A stretch of 64,000 bases of DNA, taken from contig NZ_LMFA01000020.1 in NCBI RefSeq assembly GCF_001426565.1, forward strand, positions 256,879-320,878. Direction: 5' to 3'. This DNA comes from Rhizobium sp. Root482 (lineage in GTDB: Bacteria > Pseudomonadota > Alphaproteobacteria > Rhizobiales > Rhizobiaceae). Positions 44,069-53,766 of this stretch are shown here, piece after piece (positions within the stretch are counted from its first letter, which is position 1; every line of letters begins with the position of its first letter). Below the pieces are notes generated by a model. That model saw nothing but the letters and a program-made list of their open reading frames with translations. It had not been told where the DNA came from and did no database searches. A program made the translations under genes and the position numbers.

Positions 44069-46149
44069 CGTCCCTCGCGGTGCCAGGTGGCGGAGAGAAC
44101 GAGGAGCAGGGCGGCAAGGCCGAGGAAGCCGGCAAACAGCGACAGCGAGTTGATGCCCTTCAGGACCGTTTCCTCGGTCATACGCAGCGACATGCGCCGG
44201 TCGTCGGCAACCCGTACAGTGCCGCGCACCGGCAGGATCGACGGCAGGTCCACCGCGCCATCGGCGTCGGCCAGGCGCTGCACCAGTCCCTTGGTCTTCC
44301 GGGCCCAGGGGGCAAGCAAGTCCGGTGTCGAAATCGCCGCCTTGAACTCGGGCGCATCGACGCTGCCGACATGGACCAGTGTTTCGAGATCGCCATTGGT
44401 GATTTCGAACAGGCCGGTTTCGGTGGTATCGAGGCGCGCCGTGTAGAGGCCGGGCTCGCTTTGCGCCAGCGTCACCCTCTCTGTCTTGCCGGAGGGGGCT
44501 GTCAGCACTGCCTGGCCGGGTTCGCCGGCGATGGTCTGGCGGGCGATCTCCAGCGAGCGGCCGCTGGCATGGGCTGTCAGCGCCTCTTCCTCCAGCGCCG
44601 GTTCCTGCATCAGCCAGTGGGCGGTGCGGCGGTAGAGGGAAACGCTTGGGCCGCCGCCTTCAAAGCCGCGCGCCCAGAGCCAGCCCTGGTCGGACAAGAG
44701 CATGGCGACGCGGCCCTCGCCGACGCGGTTAAGCACCAGCAGCGGCTTGCCATCGGCCGCCGTCATCACCGTCTGTCCCTGCGGTTGGTCGACGTCGACG
44801 GTGCGGAACCAGCGGCCCCATTGCGGCGGCTCGGCTTCGGCGCCTTCCAGCCCGCGTGTGACCGGATGCTTCTTGCCCTCGTCCGAAAGGCGCGGATAGA
44901 AGGCCTCCTCGCTGACGGCGCCGGTGGGATTAGCCGGAAGAACCGCCGACAGCGGCGTGGTGGCGATCGAATCCTCGCCCGCATGCTCAGGCCCGGCCGC
45001 AATCAGCAGCGCTCCGCCGTTTTCGACATATTGGGCGATATTGTCGTAATAGAGGATCGGCAGCACGCCGCGATGCTGATAGCGATCGAAGATGATCAGG
45101 TCGAATTCCTTGATCTTGTCGACGAACAGCTCGCGGGTCGGAAAGGCGATCAGCGACAATTCGTTGATCGGCGTGCCGTCCTGCTTTTCCGGCGGCCGCA
45201 AAATGGTGAAATGAACGAGATCGACGGCGGCGTCCGATTTCAGGAGATTACGCCAGGCCCGCTCGCCGGCATGGGGCTCGCCGGACACCAGAAGCACGCG
45301 CAGATTTTCACGGATGCCGTCGATCACATGGACGGCTCGGTTGTTGGCCTGTGTCACTTCGCCAGCGACGGGGGCGACGGCGAATTCCAGGATATTGTTG
45401 CCGCCGCGCGGAACGGTGAAGGAAAACGGGATGTCGGTTCCCGGCTGCGCCATTTCCGTGGCGATCGGGTTGCCATTGAGGCTGACGGTTACCTCCGCCG
45501 TCCCGCCGGGCGCCATCTCACCGGGCGCCTTGCCGTCGTCCGCGACCCGGAAGCTGACGGTCTGTTGCTCGCCGACAATGCCGAAGCGCGGGCCGCTGAC
45601 AATCTCGATGCGCCGGTCGAATTCGTCGGGCTTGCCGGTGATCAGCCCATGCACGGGAGCATCGAAACCGAGCGGCTGGTTGATGTCGGGGACATCGTGG
45701 ATCTGGCCATCGGTGATGAAGATCGCGCCGCCGACGCGGGCAGGCGGCACGTCCGAAAGGGCGGTCGAAAGGGCCGAGAACAGCTTTGTCGAAGGCGTCT
45801 CGGTGTCCTTGTCGTCGGCCGCCTCGACGATGCGCGCCTCTATCTGCGGGAATTTGGCGAGCCGCTCCTTCAATGTCGCCAGCGCCGCATCGGTGGCGGC
45901 GCGGCGGCCGGCATTGTCCTGACTCTGGCTGCGGTCGACGACGACGCCGACGATGGTCGAGAGCGGCTCGCGTTCCTCCTGGAAGATCACCGGATTGGCG
46001 ATCGCCAGGCACAGTGCCGCCAGCGCCGCCGTGCGCAGCACAGCACCGCGAATGCCGCGCCAGAAGCCGAGCGCCGACAAAAGGATTGCGGCGGCGGCGA
46101 GGATTGCGATGAACGGCCAGGGCAGAAGCGGCGAAAAATCGAGTGTCAT
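44065..46149 (-). CDS. large membrane protein with vWA-like and amidotransferase-like domains
   Basis: A 694-residue protein. Two membrane helices lie at the N-terminus and one close to the C-terminus (LSLFAGFLGLAALLLVLSA), placing the bulk outside the cytoplasm. After the helices a vWA-like segment begins VGVVVDRSQSQDN with FITDGQIHD later, and around residues 370-430 there is a class I glutamine-amidotransferase-like part (QYVENGGALLIAAGPEHAGED). It is the fourth gene of the MoxR/DUF58/DUF4159 operon and is typical of the alphaproteobacterial version. Function is unknown; association with a MoxR-assembled envelope complex is inferred. Confidence 0.8.
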   Translation of the reverse strand: MTLDFSPLLPWPFIAILAAAAILLSALGFWRGIRGAVLRTAALAALCLAIANPVIFQEEREPLSTIVGVVVDRSQSQDNAGRRAATDAALATLKERLAKFPQIEARIVEAADDKDTETPSTKLFSALSTALSDVPPARVGGAIFITDGQIHDVPDINQPLGFDAPVHGLITGKPDEFDRRIEIVSGPRFGIVGEQQTVSFRVADDGKAPGEMAPGGTAEVTVSLNGNPIATEMAQPGTDIPFSFTVPRGGNNILEFAVAPVAGEVTQANNRAVHVIDGIRENLRVLLVSGEPHAGERAWRNLLKSDAAVDLVHFTILRPPEKQDGTPINELSLIAFPTRELFVDKIKEFDLIIFDRYQHRGVLPILYYDNIAQYVENGGALLIAAGPEHAGEDSIATTPLSAVLPANPTGAVSEEAFYPRLSDEGKKHPVTRGLEGAEAEPPQWGRWFRTVDVDQPQGQTVMTAADGKPLLVLNRVGEGRVAMLLSDQGWLWARGFEGGGPSVSLYRRTAHWLMQEPALEEEALTAHASGRSLEIARQTIAGEPGQAVLTAPSGKTERVTLAQSEPGLYTARLDTTETGLFEITNGDLETLVHVGSVDAPEFKAAISTPDLLAPWARKTKGLVQRLADADGAVDLPSILPVRGTVRVADDRRMSLRMTEETVLKGINSLSLFAGFLGLAALLLVLSATWHREGR

Positions 46150-46159
46150 GGCGCCGCCC

Positions 46160-48964
46160 TCATTGTCCGAGCCGTTCGAGCAGGGCGGGAATATGCACCT
46201 GGTCGGCCTTGTAGTTGCCGGTCAGCATATACATCATGATGTTGACGCCTGAGCGGAAGGCGAGTTCGCGCTGATGCTCGTCCGGCGGCACCGTCGGCAG
46301 GAGCGGCACGCCATTGATGTCGATCGCCCAGGCGCCGGCAAAGTCATTGCCGGTGATCATGATCGGCGACACGCCATCGCCGGAACGGGCGGGCCGGCCG
46401 GCCGGCTGGGAGGCGTTGTCGGGCTGCGCCTCGATCCACAGCGGGCTGCCGCTATAGCGTCCCGGAAAGCTGGACAGGAGATAGAAGGATTTGGTCAGCA
46501 CATTGTCGATCGGCACCGGTTCCAGCGGCGGGATGTCGAGATCGGCAAGGATAGCCTGCAGCCGCTCGCCGTTCGGGCTGGTGCCGGAACCGGGTTCGAG
46601 CGATGAGAACTGGTCGCGCGTGTCGAACAGCACCGTGCCGCCGGAGCGCATATAGGCATCGACCCGGCTGATCGCCTCCTGGCTCGGCATCGGCGCGGTG
46701 GCGGACACCGGCCAGTAGATCAGCGAATAGAAGGAGAGTTCGTCCGAGCCGATATCGAGGCCAACGGGGGCGCCGGGCTCCAGCGTGGTGCGGTAGGTGA
46801 GGAAATCGGTCAGGCCCGCAAGGCCGCGCTCCGACAGACGGTCGACCTCGGCCTCGCCGGTGATCACATAGGCAAGATGGGTCTTGTCCAGCCGTTCGAA
46901 GATGACATCGTCGCCGGGCTTGCTGTCGTCGGCAAGCGAGGAGCCGGGTGTAGCCACAAGCGCTCCCACGGCAAGTGCCAAAAGGACGGTTGCCGCCGCC
47001 GGCATTCGCCGCCGCGCAAAGGCGCCGCCCATGAACAGCACGATCGCCGAATCGATCAGGAGCAGGATGAAGGCGAAGGTCAGCAGGGCCGGCTTCAGCG
47101 ACCAGGCCTCGGCGCCGATCAGCGGCTCCACGGTATAGGGCATGGGCAGGCCGGCCGCCTCGAGCGGCTTCAACTCGGTCTCGGGGGGCATGAGGTTGAG
47201 CGCGGTAAATCCTTCCTGCGAGCCGTAGAGGCCAGGCGGATGCTCGGCGCTGGAGACGGGGACCGTTCCGGCATTGATCTCCAGCGGCCGTGCCTTGCCG
47301 GTTTCGCTGACAAGAACGCCATCGGCATTGAGCAGCCGGTAGGGCGCAAGCGTCTGGCCCTTGCCGGTCTCGTCTCCCGTCACGCCGCCGCTGCGCGACA
47401 ATTGCACGCTGCGGCGCAACATCTCGACGAAATCGCCGGAGATCGGCAGGTTCGACCAGGTTGCCTCGGCGCTGACATGGAACAGGATGATCCGGCCGGA
47501 GCCTTGCGTCTTCGTGGTCACCAGCGGCGTTCCGTCGGCAAGGCTTGCCCAGGTGCGCGCGGAGAGATCGGCGGTGGGCTCGGCCAGCACCTGGCGGCGA
47601 ACCAGGATGTTTTCCGGGCGCGGCATGCCGGCAAAGGGGCTGAGTGCCGGATAGGCGGCCAGCGGCTGCGGCTCCGACCAGGACATGGCGCCGCCGAGCG
47701 CCCGTTCGCCCTGGCGAAGCGTCACCGGCACCAGCGGATCATCAGCCGGGGCGGCGGCAAGGCGCGGCCCGGCGAAGCGGACCAGCGTGCCGCCATTCTC
47801 GATCCATTTGAGAACCGGCGCATAGGTCTGTTCCGGCAGGCGGCCGATATCGGCCATGATCAACATGGAGGGTTTTTGCGCCAGAAGCTCGGGGATGGAG
47901 ATCGCCAGGTCGGCCTCGTTGGGCTGGATGAGGTCGGCATAGGGGGCGAGCGCCCGGTTGATGTAATAGAGCGGCGACAGGAGCGGCTGCGACTGGTCGC
48001 GCGCCTCGCCGCTGAGCAGCGCCACGCGGCGGCGGCGGAAGCCGTCGTCGAGCAGGAACGTTCCCCCCGCCGTCGCCGCGCCGTCGATGGCGATGCGGGC
48101 GAAATCGTTGCGCAGTTCGAACGGAGCCGCAAGCCTGCCCTTGGCAAGACCTTCGCCGGCGGCAAAGGCGAGCGTGCCATTGGCGATCGCCCGGCCGCGC
48201 GTGTCATAGGCGGTGATCGGCAGGGTCCGCGCACCGGTGGTTTCCAGCCGGCTGGCGCTGACCACCATGGATTCCGCGTCATTGGTTGAACCGGTGATCG
48301 CCACGGCCTGGTTGCCGTCACCCTCGATCAGCCTGAAACCGGCGGGTGAGAGTGCCGCAAGCCCGGCCATGATCCCGTCGCCGCCATCCATGCCGTCGGA
48401 GAGAAAAGCGAGCGTTCCGGGCGCTGTTCCGTCGAGGCCGGTCGCCAGCGCCTCGAGCGCCCGCTTGCGGTCAGGCCGCAGCGGTTGCGGCGCGGCCGCG
48501 GTCAGCCGGTTGCGGGCGGTGGTCGCCGATCCTAGCGCGGCATTGTGCTCGGTGTCGGCGGTGAAGACGACCGACACCGGCAGGTCGCGCGCCTGCGCAT
48601 CCTCGATCAGCGCGTCGGCGGTTTCCACCCGCCGTTCCCAATCGCTGGCCGTCGCCCAGCCATTGTCGATCACCAGCGCCAGCGGGCCGTCGGTCGAGAG
48701 CGTGTTGGCGCGTGGATTGAGGACCGGCTCGGCAATGGCGAGGATGATGGCAGCCGCCATCAGCATGCGCAGCAGCGTCAGCCACCAGGGGCTTTTCGAG
48801 GGCGTCTCCTCGCGCTTCAGAACGCCGGCAAGGATTCTGAGCGGCGGAAACACTTCCGTCACCGGCTTGGGCGGCGTCATGCGCAACAGCCACCAGATGG
48901 CGGGCAGGGCGACCAGCGCCGCCAGCATCATCGGATTGGCAAAGATGAAGGGCAAGAGGCTCAC
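46160..48964 (-). CDS. BatA/DUF4159 family membrane protein
   Basis: A 934-residue protein. It starts at GTG 48964, overlapping the DUF58 stop by four bases (GTGA), and opens with the BatA membrane domain (FIFANPMMLAALVALPAIWWLLR). A vWA-like region follows but the metal site is poor (VIDNGWATASDW), then a middle transmembrane segment at about residues 645-665, and the C-terminal DUF4159 domain (DVIFERLDKTHLAYVITGEAE, GGTVLFDTRDQFS). A longer frame exists up to 49615 but it overlaps DUF58 and lacks family sequence. It is part of the MoxR operon. Confidence 0.85.
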   Translation of the reverse strand: MSLLPFIFANPMMLAALVALPAIWWLLRMTPPKPVTEVFPPLRILAGVLKREETPSKSPWWLTLLRMLMAAAIILAIAEPVLNPRANTLSTDGPLALVIDNGWATASDWERRVETADALIEDAQARDLPVSVVFTADTEHNAALGSATTARNRLTAAAPQPLRPDRKRALEALATGLDGTAPGTLAFLSDGMDGGDGIMAGLAALSPAGFRLIEGDGNQAVAITGSTNDAESMVVSASRLETTGARTLPITAYDTRGRAIANGTLAFAAGEGLAKGRLAAPFELRNDFARIAIDGAATAGGTFLLDDGFRRRRVALLSGEARDQSQPLLSPLYYINRALAPYADLIQPNEADLAISIPELLAQKPSMLIMADIGRLPEQTYAPVLKWIENGGTLVRFAGPRLAAAPADDPLVPVTLRQGERALGGAMSWSEPQPLAAYPALSPFAGMPRPENILVRRQVLAEPTADLSARTWASLADGTPLVTTKTQGSGRIILFHVSAEATWSNLPISGDFVEMLRRSVQLSRSGGVTGDETGKGQTLAPYRLLNADGVLVSETGKARPLEINAGTVPVSSAEHPPGLYGSQEGFTALNLMPPETELKPLEAAGLPMPYTVEPLIGAEAWSLKPALLTFAFILLLIDSAIVLFMGGAFARRRMPAAATVLLALAVGALVATPGSSLADDSKPGDDVIFERLDKTHLAYVITGEAEVDRLSERGLAGLTDFLTYRTTLEPGAPVGLDIGSDELSFYSLIYWPVSATAPMPSQEAISRVDAYMRSGGTVLFDTRDQFSSLEPGSGTSPNGERLQAILADLDIPPLEPVPIDNVLTKSFYLLSSFPGRYSGSPLWIEAQPDNASQPAGRPARSGDGVSPIMITGNDFAGAWAIDINGVPLLPTVPPDEHQRELAFRSGVNIMMYMLTGNYKADQVHIPALLERLGQ

Positions 48965-49881
48965 AGCTGGCCTCCATGGGTGGCGCGCGCCGGCAGGCCG
49001 GAGAGATACATATGGATTGCCACCAGCGCCTCGGAAGCGAGATGGTCGGTGCGGTGCGGCGTAAATGTCCAGCCGAGATGGCGCAAAGTCTCGCCAAGGC
49101 TGTCGCGGCGCGCGACATAGGCGCGGCGGTAATCGTCGCGCAGCGTCTCGGCGCGCCCGGCGGTCAGCTTCTGGCCGGTTTCCGGATCTGTGAATTCGGT
49201 GCGCCCGGCATAGGGAAAGCTTTCCTCCGCCGGATCGGCGATCTCGACTACATGGCCGCGCAGGCCTCGGCGGGCAAGCGGCGAGAGCTCGGCCATGATG
49301 CTGTCGGCCGGATCGAGAAAATCGCCGATCAGAACCAGGTCGCTGGCGCCGCGGATCATGCCGGTCTGCGGCAGGCCGCCGGAGAGCGGCGTGTGCATCA
49401 GCGCGGTTGCCAGCCGCTCGGCCGCATTGCGGGCCGAAACCGGCTCCATGACGCCGGGGCAGCCGATGCGCTCGCCGGAGCGGGCGAGGATTTCGGCCAG
49501 CGCCAGCATCAGCACCAGGGCGCGGCTCTCCTTGGACACAGCGGCGAATTTCGATTTGTACATCATCGACGGCGAGAGGTCGGCCCAGAGCCAGATCGTG
49601 TGGGCCGCCTCCCATTCGCGGTCGCGCACATAGGTATGGTCGTCGCGGGCCGAGCGGCGCCAGTCGATGCGCGACAGGCTTTCGCCATCGCTATAGGGCC
49701 GGAACTGCCAGAAATTCTCGCCGATGCCGCGCTTGCGCCGGCCATGCCAGCCGGAGATCACCGTATTGGCGATGCGTTTCGCCTCGACCATGCAGTCCGG
49801 GATCAGCCGGGCACGGCTCTGCGCCCGGGAAAGAACCTCACCCGACGGCGTTTTTTCGACGATCTGCCCTATCGAGGCCAT
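48961..49881 (-). CDS. DUF58 domain protein of MoxR operon
   Basis: A 306-residue cytosolic protein with the DUF58 signature FWQFRPYSDGESLSRIDWRRSARDD and a vWA-like fold after it (LWADLSPSMMYKSK, where Asp-x-Ser-x-Ser forms the metal site). DUF58 proteins always go with MoxR ATPases and are thought to be their substrates or adaptors. It overlaps the DUF4159 gene by four bases and adjoins moxR with no gap. Confidence 0.9.
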   Translation of the reverse strand: MASIGQIVEKTPSGEVLSRAQSRARLIPDCMVEAKRIANTVISGWHGRRKRGIGENFWQFRPYSDGESLSRIDWRRSARDDHTYVRDREWEAAHTIWLWADLSPSMMYKSKFAAVSKESRALVLMLALAEILARSGERIGCPGVMEPVSARNAAERLATALMHTPLSGGLPQTGMIRGASDLVLIGDFLDPADSIMAELSPLARRGLRGHVVEIADPAEESFPYAGRTEFTDPETGQKLTAGRAETLRDDYRRAYVARRDSLGETLRHLGWTFTPHRTDHLASEALVAIHMYLSGLPARATHGGQL

Positions 49882-50898
49882 TCACTGTCCCTTGGCTTGG
49901 CTGACCAGACCGGCGATCACATCGCGCACCGTCATGCCTTCGGCCCGTGCCGCGAAAGTGAGCGCCATGCGGTGCTGGAGAACCGGTTCGGCCAGCGCCA
50001 TGATATCGTCGATGGATGGGGCGAGCCTGCCGTCATAGAGCGCGCGGGCGCGGGCGCACAGCATCAGCGACTGGCCGGCGCGCGGGCCGGGGCCCCAGGC
50101 GACATTCTTGTCGGTGGCGGCATTGCCGTTGCCGGGGCGGGCCGAGCGGACCAGCGACAGGATGGCGTCGACCACCTTTTCGCTGACCGGCATCTGGCGG
50201 ATCAACTGCTGGATATCCTGGAGCTGGCGGGCATTGATGACGCCGCGTGCGCCGGATTCCTGCATGCCGGTGGTCTCGAGCAGGATCTGCCGCTCGGCGG
50301 CAAGCTCGGGATAGCCGACATCGACCTGCATCAGGAAGCGGTCGAGCTGCGCCTCGGGCAGGGGATAGGTGCCTTCCTGCTCCAGCGGGTTCTGCGTGGC
50401 GAGAACATGGAAGGGCCGCGGCAGATCGTTGCGCTGGCCGGCAACCGTCACATGATATTCCTGCATGGCCTGCAGGAGCGCCGATTGGGTGCGCGGGCTG
50501 GCGCGGTTGATTTCGTCGGCCATCAGCAATTGCGCGAAGATCGGCCCCGGCACGAAGCGGAAGGAGCGGCGACCGTTCTCGTCCTGGTCCATCACCTCGG
50601 AGCCCAGAATATCCGAGGGCATCAGGTCGGGGGTGAATTGAATGCGGCTGGAATTGAGGCCAAGAACGGTGCCGAGCGTCGAGACCAGCTTGGTCTTGGC
50701 AAGGCCGGGAACGCCGACCAGCAGCGCATGGCCGCCGGAAAGCACGGCAAGCAGCGTCTGCTCGACCACGTTTTCCTGGCCGAAGATCACCTTGCCGACT
50801 TCCTTGCGAATGAGCGCGATCTCGTCCAGCGCCTTTTCCGCCGCGGCGATGATGGCCTTGTCATCGACGGCGCCGTCCTTCGTCTTCATTACATTCAT
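49882..50898 (-). CDS. MoxR-family AAA+ ATPase
   Basis: A 338-residue AAA+ ATPase: Walker A GVPGLAKTK, Walker B LLMADEINRA, sensor 1 ATQNPLEQEGTYPLPEAQLDRF. MoxR proteins act as chaperones that mature vWA-containing or metal enzymes and envelope complexes. First gene of the operon moxR-DUF58-DUF4159-membrane protein-acetyltransferase. ATG 50898 has GGGAGACAGG ahead of it. It is divergent from the DUF1285 gene. Confidence 0.93.
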   Translation of the reverse strand: MNVMKTKDGAVDDKAIIAAAEKALDEIALIRKEVGKVIFGQENVVEQTLLAVLSGGHALLVGVPGLAKTKLVSTLGTVLGLNSSRIQFTPDLMPSDILGSEVMDQDENGRRSFRFVPGPIFAQLLMADEINRASPRTQSALLQAMQEYHVTVAGQRNDLPRPFHVLATQNPLEQEGTYPLPEAQLDRFLMQVDVGYPELAAERQILLETTGMQESGARGVINARQLQDIQQLIRQMPVSEKVVDAILSLVRSARPGNGNAATDKNVAWGPGPRAGQSLMLCARARALYDGRLAPSIDDIMALAEPVLQHRMALTFAARAEGMTVRDVIAGLVSQAKGQ

Positions 50899-51064
50899 CG
50901 CCTGTCTCCCTTGGCCGCCGGCGGTGGCGATTCGCAAAAAGCGCGCATTCCGTCCGTGTTTTTCAATCTAAGCCCCACCCGGTGGCTGACAAGCCGCCCG
51001 TGACGCACTATCTCGTGAGCCAATGCCCGATAAAACGCAACATAAAGCCAAACGGGACGGAACA

Positions 51065-51688
51065 ATGGCGGATGCTCAGACAGACGAGACAGGCAGCGCT
51101 GCGGGACTGGCGGCGCTGATCGCGCGCGCGGCCGCGCAAACCAATGGCAAGGACAAGGGGCCGCCGCCCGTCGAACGCTGGAATCCGCCCTTCTGCGGCG
51201 ATATCGACATGGAAATCCGTTCCGATGGCACCTGGTTCTATATGGGCTCGCCGATCGGCCGGCAGCCGCTCGTCCGGCTGTTTTCCACCGTGCTGCGCAA
51301 GGACGAGGATGGCCGCACCTATCTCGTCACGCCTGTGGAAAAGCTCGGGATCCGCGTCGTCGATGCGCCCTTCGTCGCCGTTGAGATGAATGTGTCCGAG
51401 CGGGAGGGCGAGCGGGTCATCACCTTCCGCACCAATGTCGGCGATATTGTCGAGGCCGGGCCGGAGCATCCGTTGCGCTTCGTCGTCCATGGCGAAAACA
51501 ACGAGCTGAAACCCTATCTGCATGTGCGCGGCCGGCTGGAAGCGCTGGTTTCGCGCGCCGTCATGTATGATCTCGTCGCGCTTGGCGAAACCGTCGATGT
51601 CGATGGCATCTCGATGTTTGCCCTGCGTTCCGGCGGACAGGTGTTTCCCGTCATGCCGGCGGGTGAGCTGGAAGCGCTGTCTTCATGA
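51065..51688 (+). CDS. DUF1285 family protein
   Basis: A 207-residue soluble protein. The core with WNPPFCGDIDMEIRSDGTWFYMGSPIGRQPLVRLFSTVLR is the DUF1285 signature. No activity is known. ATG 51065 follows GGGACGGA; the frame starts at 51023 without family sequence. Its stop overlaps the start of the CoA pyrophosphatase gene by four bases, and the next gene again overlaps by four, so DUF1285, the Nudix enzyme and the CCA transferase make a tight operon. Confidence 0.88.
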   Translation: MADAQTDETGSAAGLAALIARAAAQTNGKDKGPPPVERWNPPFCGDIDMEIRSDGTWFYMGSPIGRQPLVRLFSTVLRKDEDGRTYLVTPVEKLGIRVVDAPFVAVEMNVSEREGERVITFRTNVGDIVEAGPEHPLRFVVHGENNELKPYLHVRGRLEALVSRAVMYDLVALGETVDVDGISMFALRSGGQVFPVMPAGELEALSS

Positions 51689-52317
51689 CGGATATGCTGT
51701 TTACCGCCGATGAATTCCGCCGGCGCGCCTTCAGTCAATCGGGCAATCCGGTCGAGGAGGCCTGGCGCGAGCATGGCGATTTCCTGCTCAATCCCGATGC
51801 CGTGCCCTATCTGGAAACCCTGAAGCTGCGCGATGCCGCCGTGCTGGTGCCGGTCGTCGACGAGGGCGCCGATGCACGGGTGATCTTCACCCAGCGCACC
51901 ATCACGCTGCGCAAGCATTCCGGCCAGGTTGCCTTTCCGGGCGGCGCCGTCGATCCTGAGGACGAAACCCCGGAAATTGCCGCCTTGCGCGAAACCGAGG
52001 AAGAGATCGGCCTCGATCGCCGCTTCGTCGAGACCGTCGGGCGGCTGCCCTATTACATGGCGATGTCGGGTTTCCGCATCACGCCGGTGCTCGCCGTGGT
52101 GCAGCCCGGTTACGAGATCGTCCCCAATCCGGCCGAGGTCGATGCGGTTTTCGACGTGCCGCTGTCCTTCCTGATGAACCCCGACAATCACGGCCGCGGC
52201 CAGGCCACATGGAAGGGCGCCGAGCGGCATTTCTACAGCATGCCCTATGGCGAGCGGAATATATGGGGCATTACGGCGGGCATTGTCCGCATGTTGTATG
52301 AAAGGCTTTATGCATGA
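51685..52317 (+). CDS. CoA pyrophosphatase (Nudix, NudL type)
   Basis: A 210-residue Nudix protein with the CoA-pyrophosphatase subfamily sequence LRKHSGQVAFPGGAVDPEDE upstream of the box ALRETEEEIGL, where the catalytic Glu residues are intact. These enzymes split CoA to 3',5'-ADP and 4'-phosphopantetheine. It overlaps both neighbours by four bases. Confidence 0.9.
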   Translation: MTDMLFTADEFRRRAFSQSGNPVEEAWREHGDFLLNPDAVPYLETLKLRDAAVLVPVVDEGADARVIFTQRTITLRKHSGQVAFPGGAVDPEDETPEIAALRETEEEIGLDRRFVETVGRLPYYMAMSGFRITPVLAVVQPGYEIVPNPAEVDAVFDVPLSFLMNPDNHGRGQATWKGAERHFYSMPYGERNIWGITAGIVRMLYERLYA

Positions 52318-53564
52318 CCTCCGTTGCCTCCGAAACATGGTTTTCGGCGCCCGCGCTGCGGCGCGTCTTCGATCTCCTGAATGCCGATGGCGGCGAGGTC
52401 CGCGTCGTCGGCGGTGCGGTGCGCAACAGCCTGATGGGGCTGGCGGTCGCCGATATCGACATGGCGACGACGCTCCTGCCGGAAGAGGTCGTCGCGCGGG
52501 CAAAAACGGCCGGCATCAAGTCTGTCCCGACCGGGATCGCGCATGGCACGGTGACGCTGGTGATCGACGGCATGCCCTTCGAAGTCACCACCCTTCGCCG
52601 CGACGTGGAGACGGATGGCCGCCATGCCGAGGTCGCCTTCGCCACGGACTGGCGGGTGGATGCCGAGCGTCGCGACCTCACCATCAACGCGCTCTATGCC
52701 GATTCGAGCGGCGCGGTGATCGATCTCGTCGGCGGTCTCGCCGATATCGAAAAACGCAATATCCGCTTCATCGGCAATGCCGCCGAGCGCGTCGCGGAAG
52801 ATTATCTGCGTGTGCTGCGCTTCTTCCGCTTCTTTGCCCATTACGGTGCCGGCCGGCCGGATGCCGACGGATTGCGCGCCTGCGCACAGGCGCGCAGCAA
52901 ATTGTCCGGCCTGTCGGCCGAGCGCGTCTGGTCCGAGATGAAGAAACTGCTGTCGGCACGAGATCCCGGCCGGGCGCTCCTGTGGATGCGGCAGGCGGGT
53001 GTGCTCACCGAAATCCTGCCGGAAAGCGAGAAATGGGGTATCGACACCATTCCGGCGCTGGTCGCTGCCGAACAGGCCTTCGGCTGGTCGCCCGATCCGC
53101 TCCTGCGGCTTGCCGCCATCGTTCCGCCGGATGCGGAGCGGCTGGAGGCGATGGCAAAACGGTTGCGGCTGTCGAAGGCCGAGGCGGCGCAACTTGCGGC
53201 CTGGGGAAAGGCGCCCCGCCTGCCGGACACGATCGCCGACACGGCCTTCGACCGGTTGCTTTACAGGCACGGAAGGCAGGGGCTGGCAACGTTCCTGCAA
53301 CTGGCGCTGGCGACATCAAGGCAGAAATCGGAAAACGACCCGGCGCAATTGCCGGAGACGGCGCGACTGCATCGCCTGTTCACGCGGGCGGAAAAATGGC
53401 ACAAACCGGTCTTCCCGCTGACGGGCGCCGATGTGCTGGCGCTCGGCATTCCGGCCGGGCCACGGATCGGGGAAATGCTCGGCGAAATCGAGCAGCGCTG
53501 GGTGGAAGGGAATTTCAACGCGGACCGGGCAACGCTCATTGCCCGGCTCCAGTCGATGGCCTGA
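52314..53564 (+). CDS. cca: CCA tRNA nucleotidyltransferase / poly(A) polymerase family
   Basis: A 416-residue class II nucleotidyltransferase. VRVVGGAVRNSLMGLAVADIDMATT has the GG(A) and DxD motifs of the catalytic head; ERRDLTINALYADSSG and EDYLRVLRFFRF follow as in CCA-adding enzymes. Its role is to add or repair the tRNA 3' CCA end; alphaproteobacteria have a single copy. It is third in the DUF1285-Nudix-cca operon. Confidence 0.92.
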   Translation: MTSVASETWFSAPALRRVFDLLNADGGEVRVVGGAVRNSLMGLAVADIDMATTLLPEEVVARAKTAGIKSVPTGIAHGTVTLVIDGMPFEVTTLRRDVETDGRHAEVAFATDWRVDAERRDLTINALYADSSGAVIDLVGGLADIEKRNIRFIGNAAERVAEDYLRVLRFFRFFAHYGAGRPDADGLRACAQARSKLSGLSAERVWSEMKKLLSARDPGRALLWMRQAGVLTEILPESEKWGIDTIPALVAAEQAFGWSPDPLLRLAAIVPPDAERLEAMAKRLRLSKAEAAQLAAWGKAPRLPDTIADTAFDRLLYRHGRQGLATFLQLALATSRQKSENDPAQLPETARLHRLFTRAEKWHKPVFPLTGADVLALGIPAGPRIGEMLGEIEQRWVEGNFNADRATLIARLQSMA

Positions 53565-53580
53565 TCTGAGGGATCCGACC

Positions 53581-53766
53581 TCAGGCCGCCTGGCTTTCTT
53601 CGACGATCCGAACCTTGATATTATCGATCATGTTCTCGCGGATCAGCGTTTCTCCGTGCGCCTGGCGCATATGATCGACAGTGCGTCGCACCACCTCGGC
53701 GTCGTTATCGGCCCGGGTGTGCCAGGCGCATCCGGGAACGAGAGAACCGCATTCGAACAATCGCAT
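53581..53766 (-). CDS. DUF1059 family small protein
   Basis: A 61-residue protein starting MRLFECGSLVPGCAWHTRAD, with the two cysteines and the Val-Pro-Gly-Cys segment typical of DUF1059, and ending in an acidic helix. Function is unknown; the cysteines suggest metal binding. AAGGAGG sits 7 bases before ATG 53766, a very strong ribosome-binding site. A promoter resembling those of the general stress sigma factor lies upstream (53835-53860). It converges on cca with 16 bases between stops. Confidence 0.85.
   Translation of the reverse strand: MRLFECGSLVPGCAWHTRADNDAEVVRRTVDHMRQAHGETLIRENMIDNIKVRIVEESQAA

Noticed and set aside
46160-49615. A 1151-codon frame starting upstream of the DUF4159 protein.
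   Set aside because: The first 217 codons lie over the DUF58 gene and carry no family sequence; a GTG at 48964 overlapping the DUF58 stop gives the BatA-type start.
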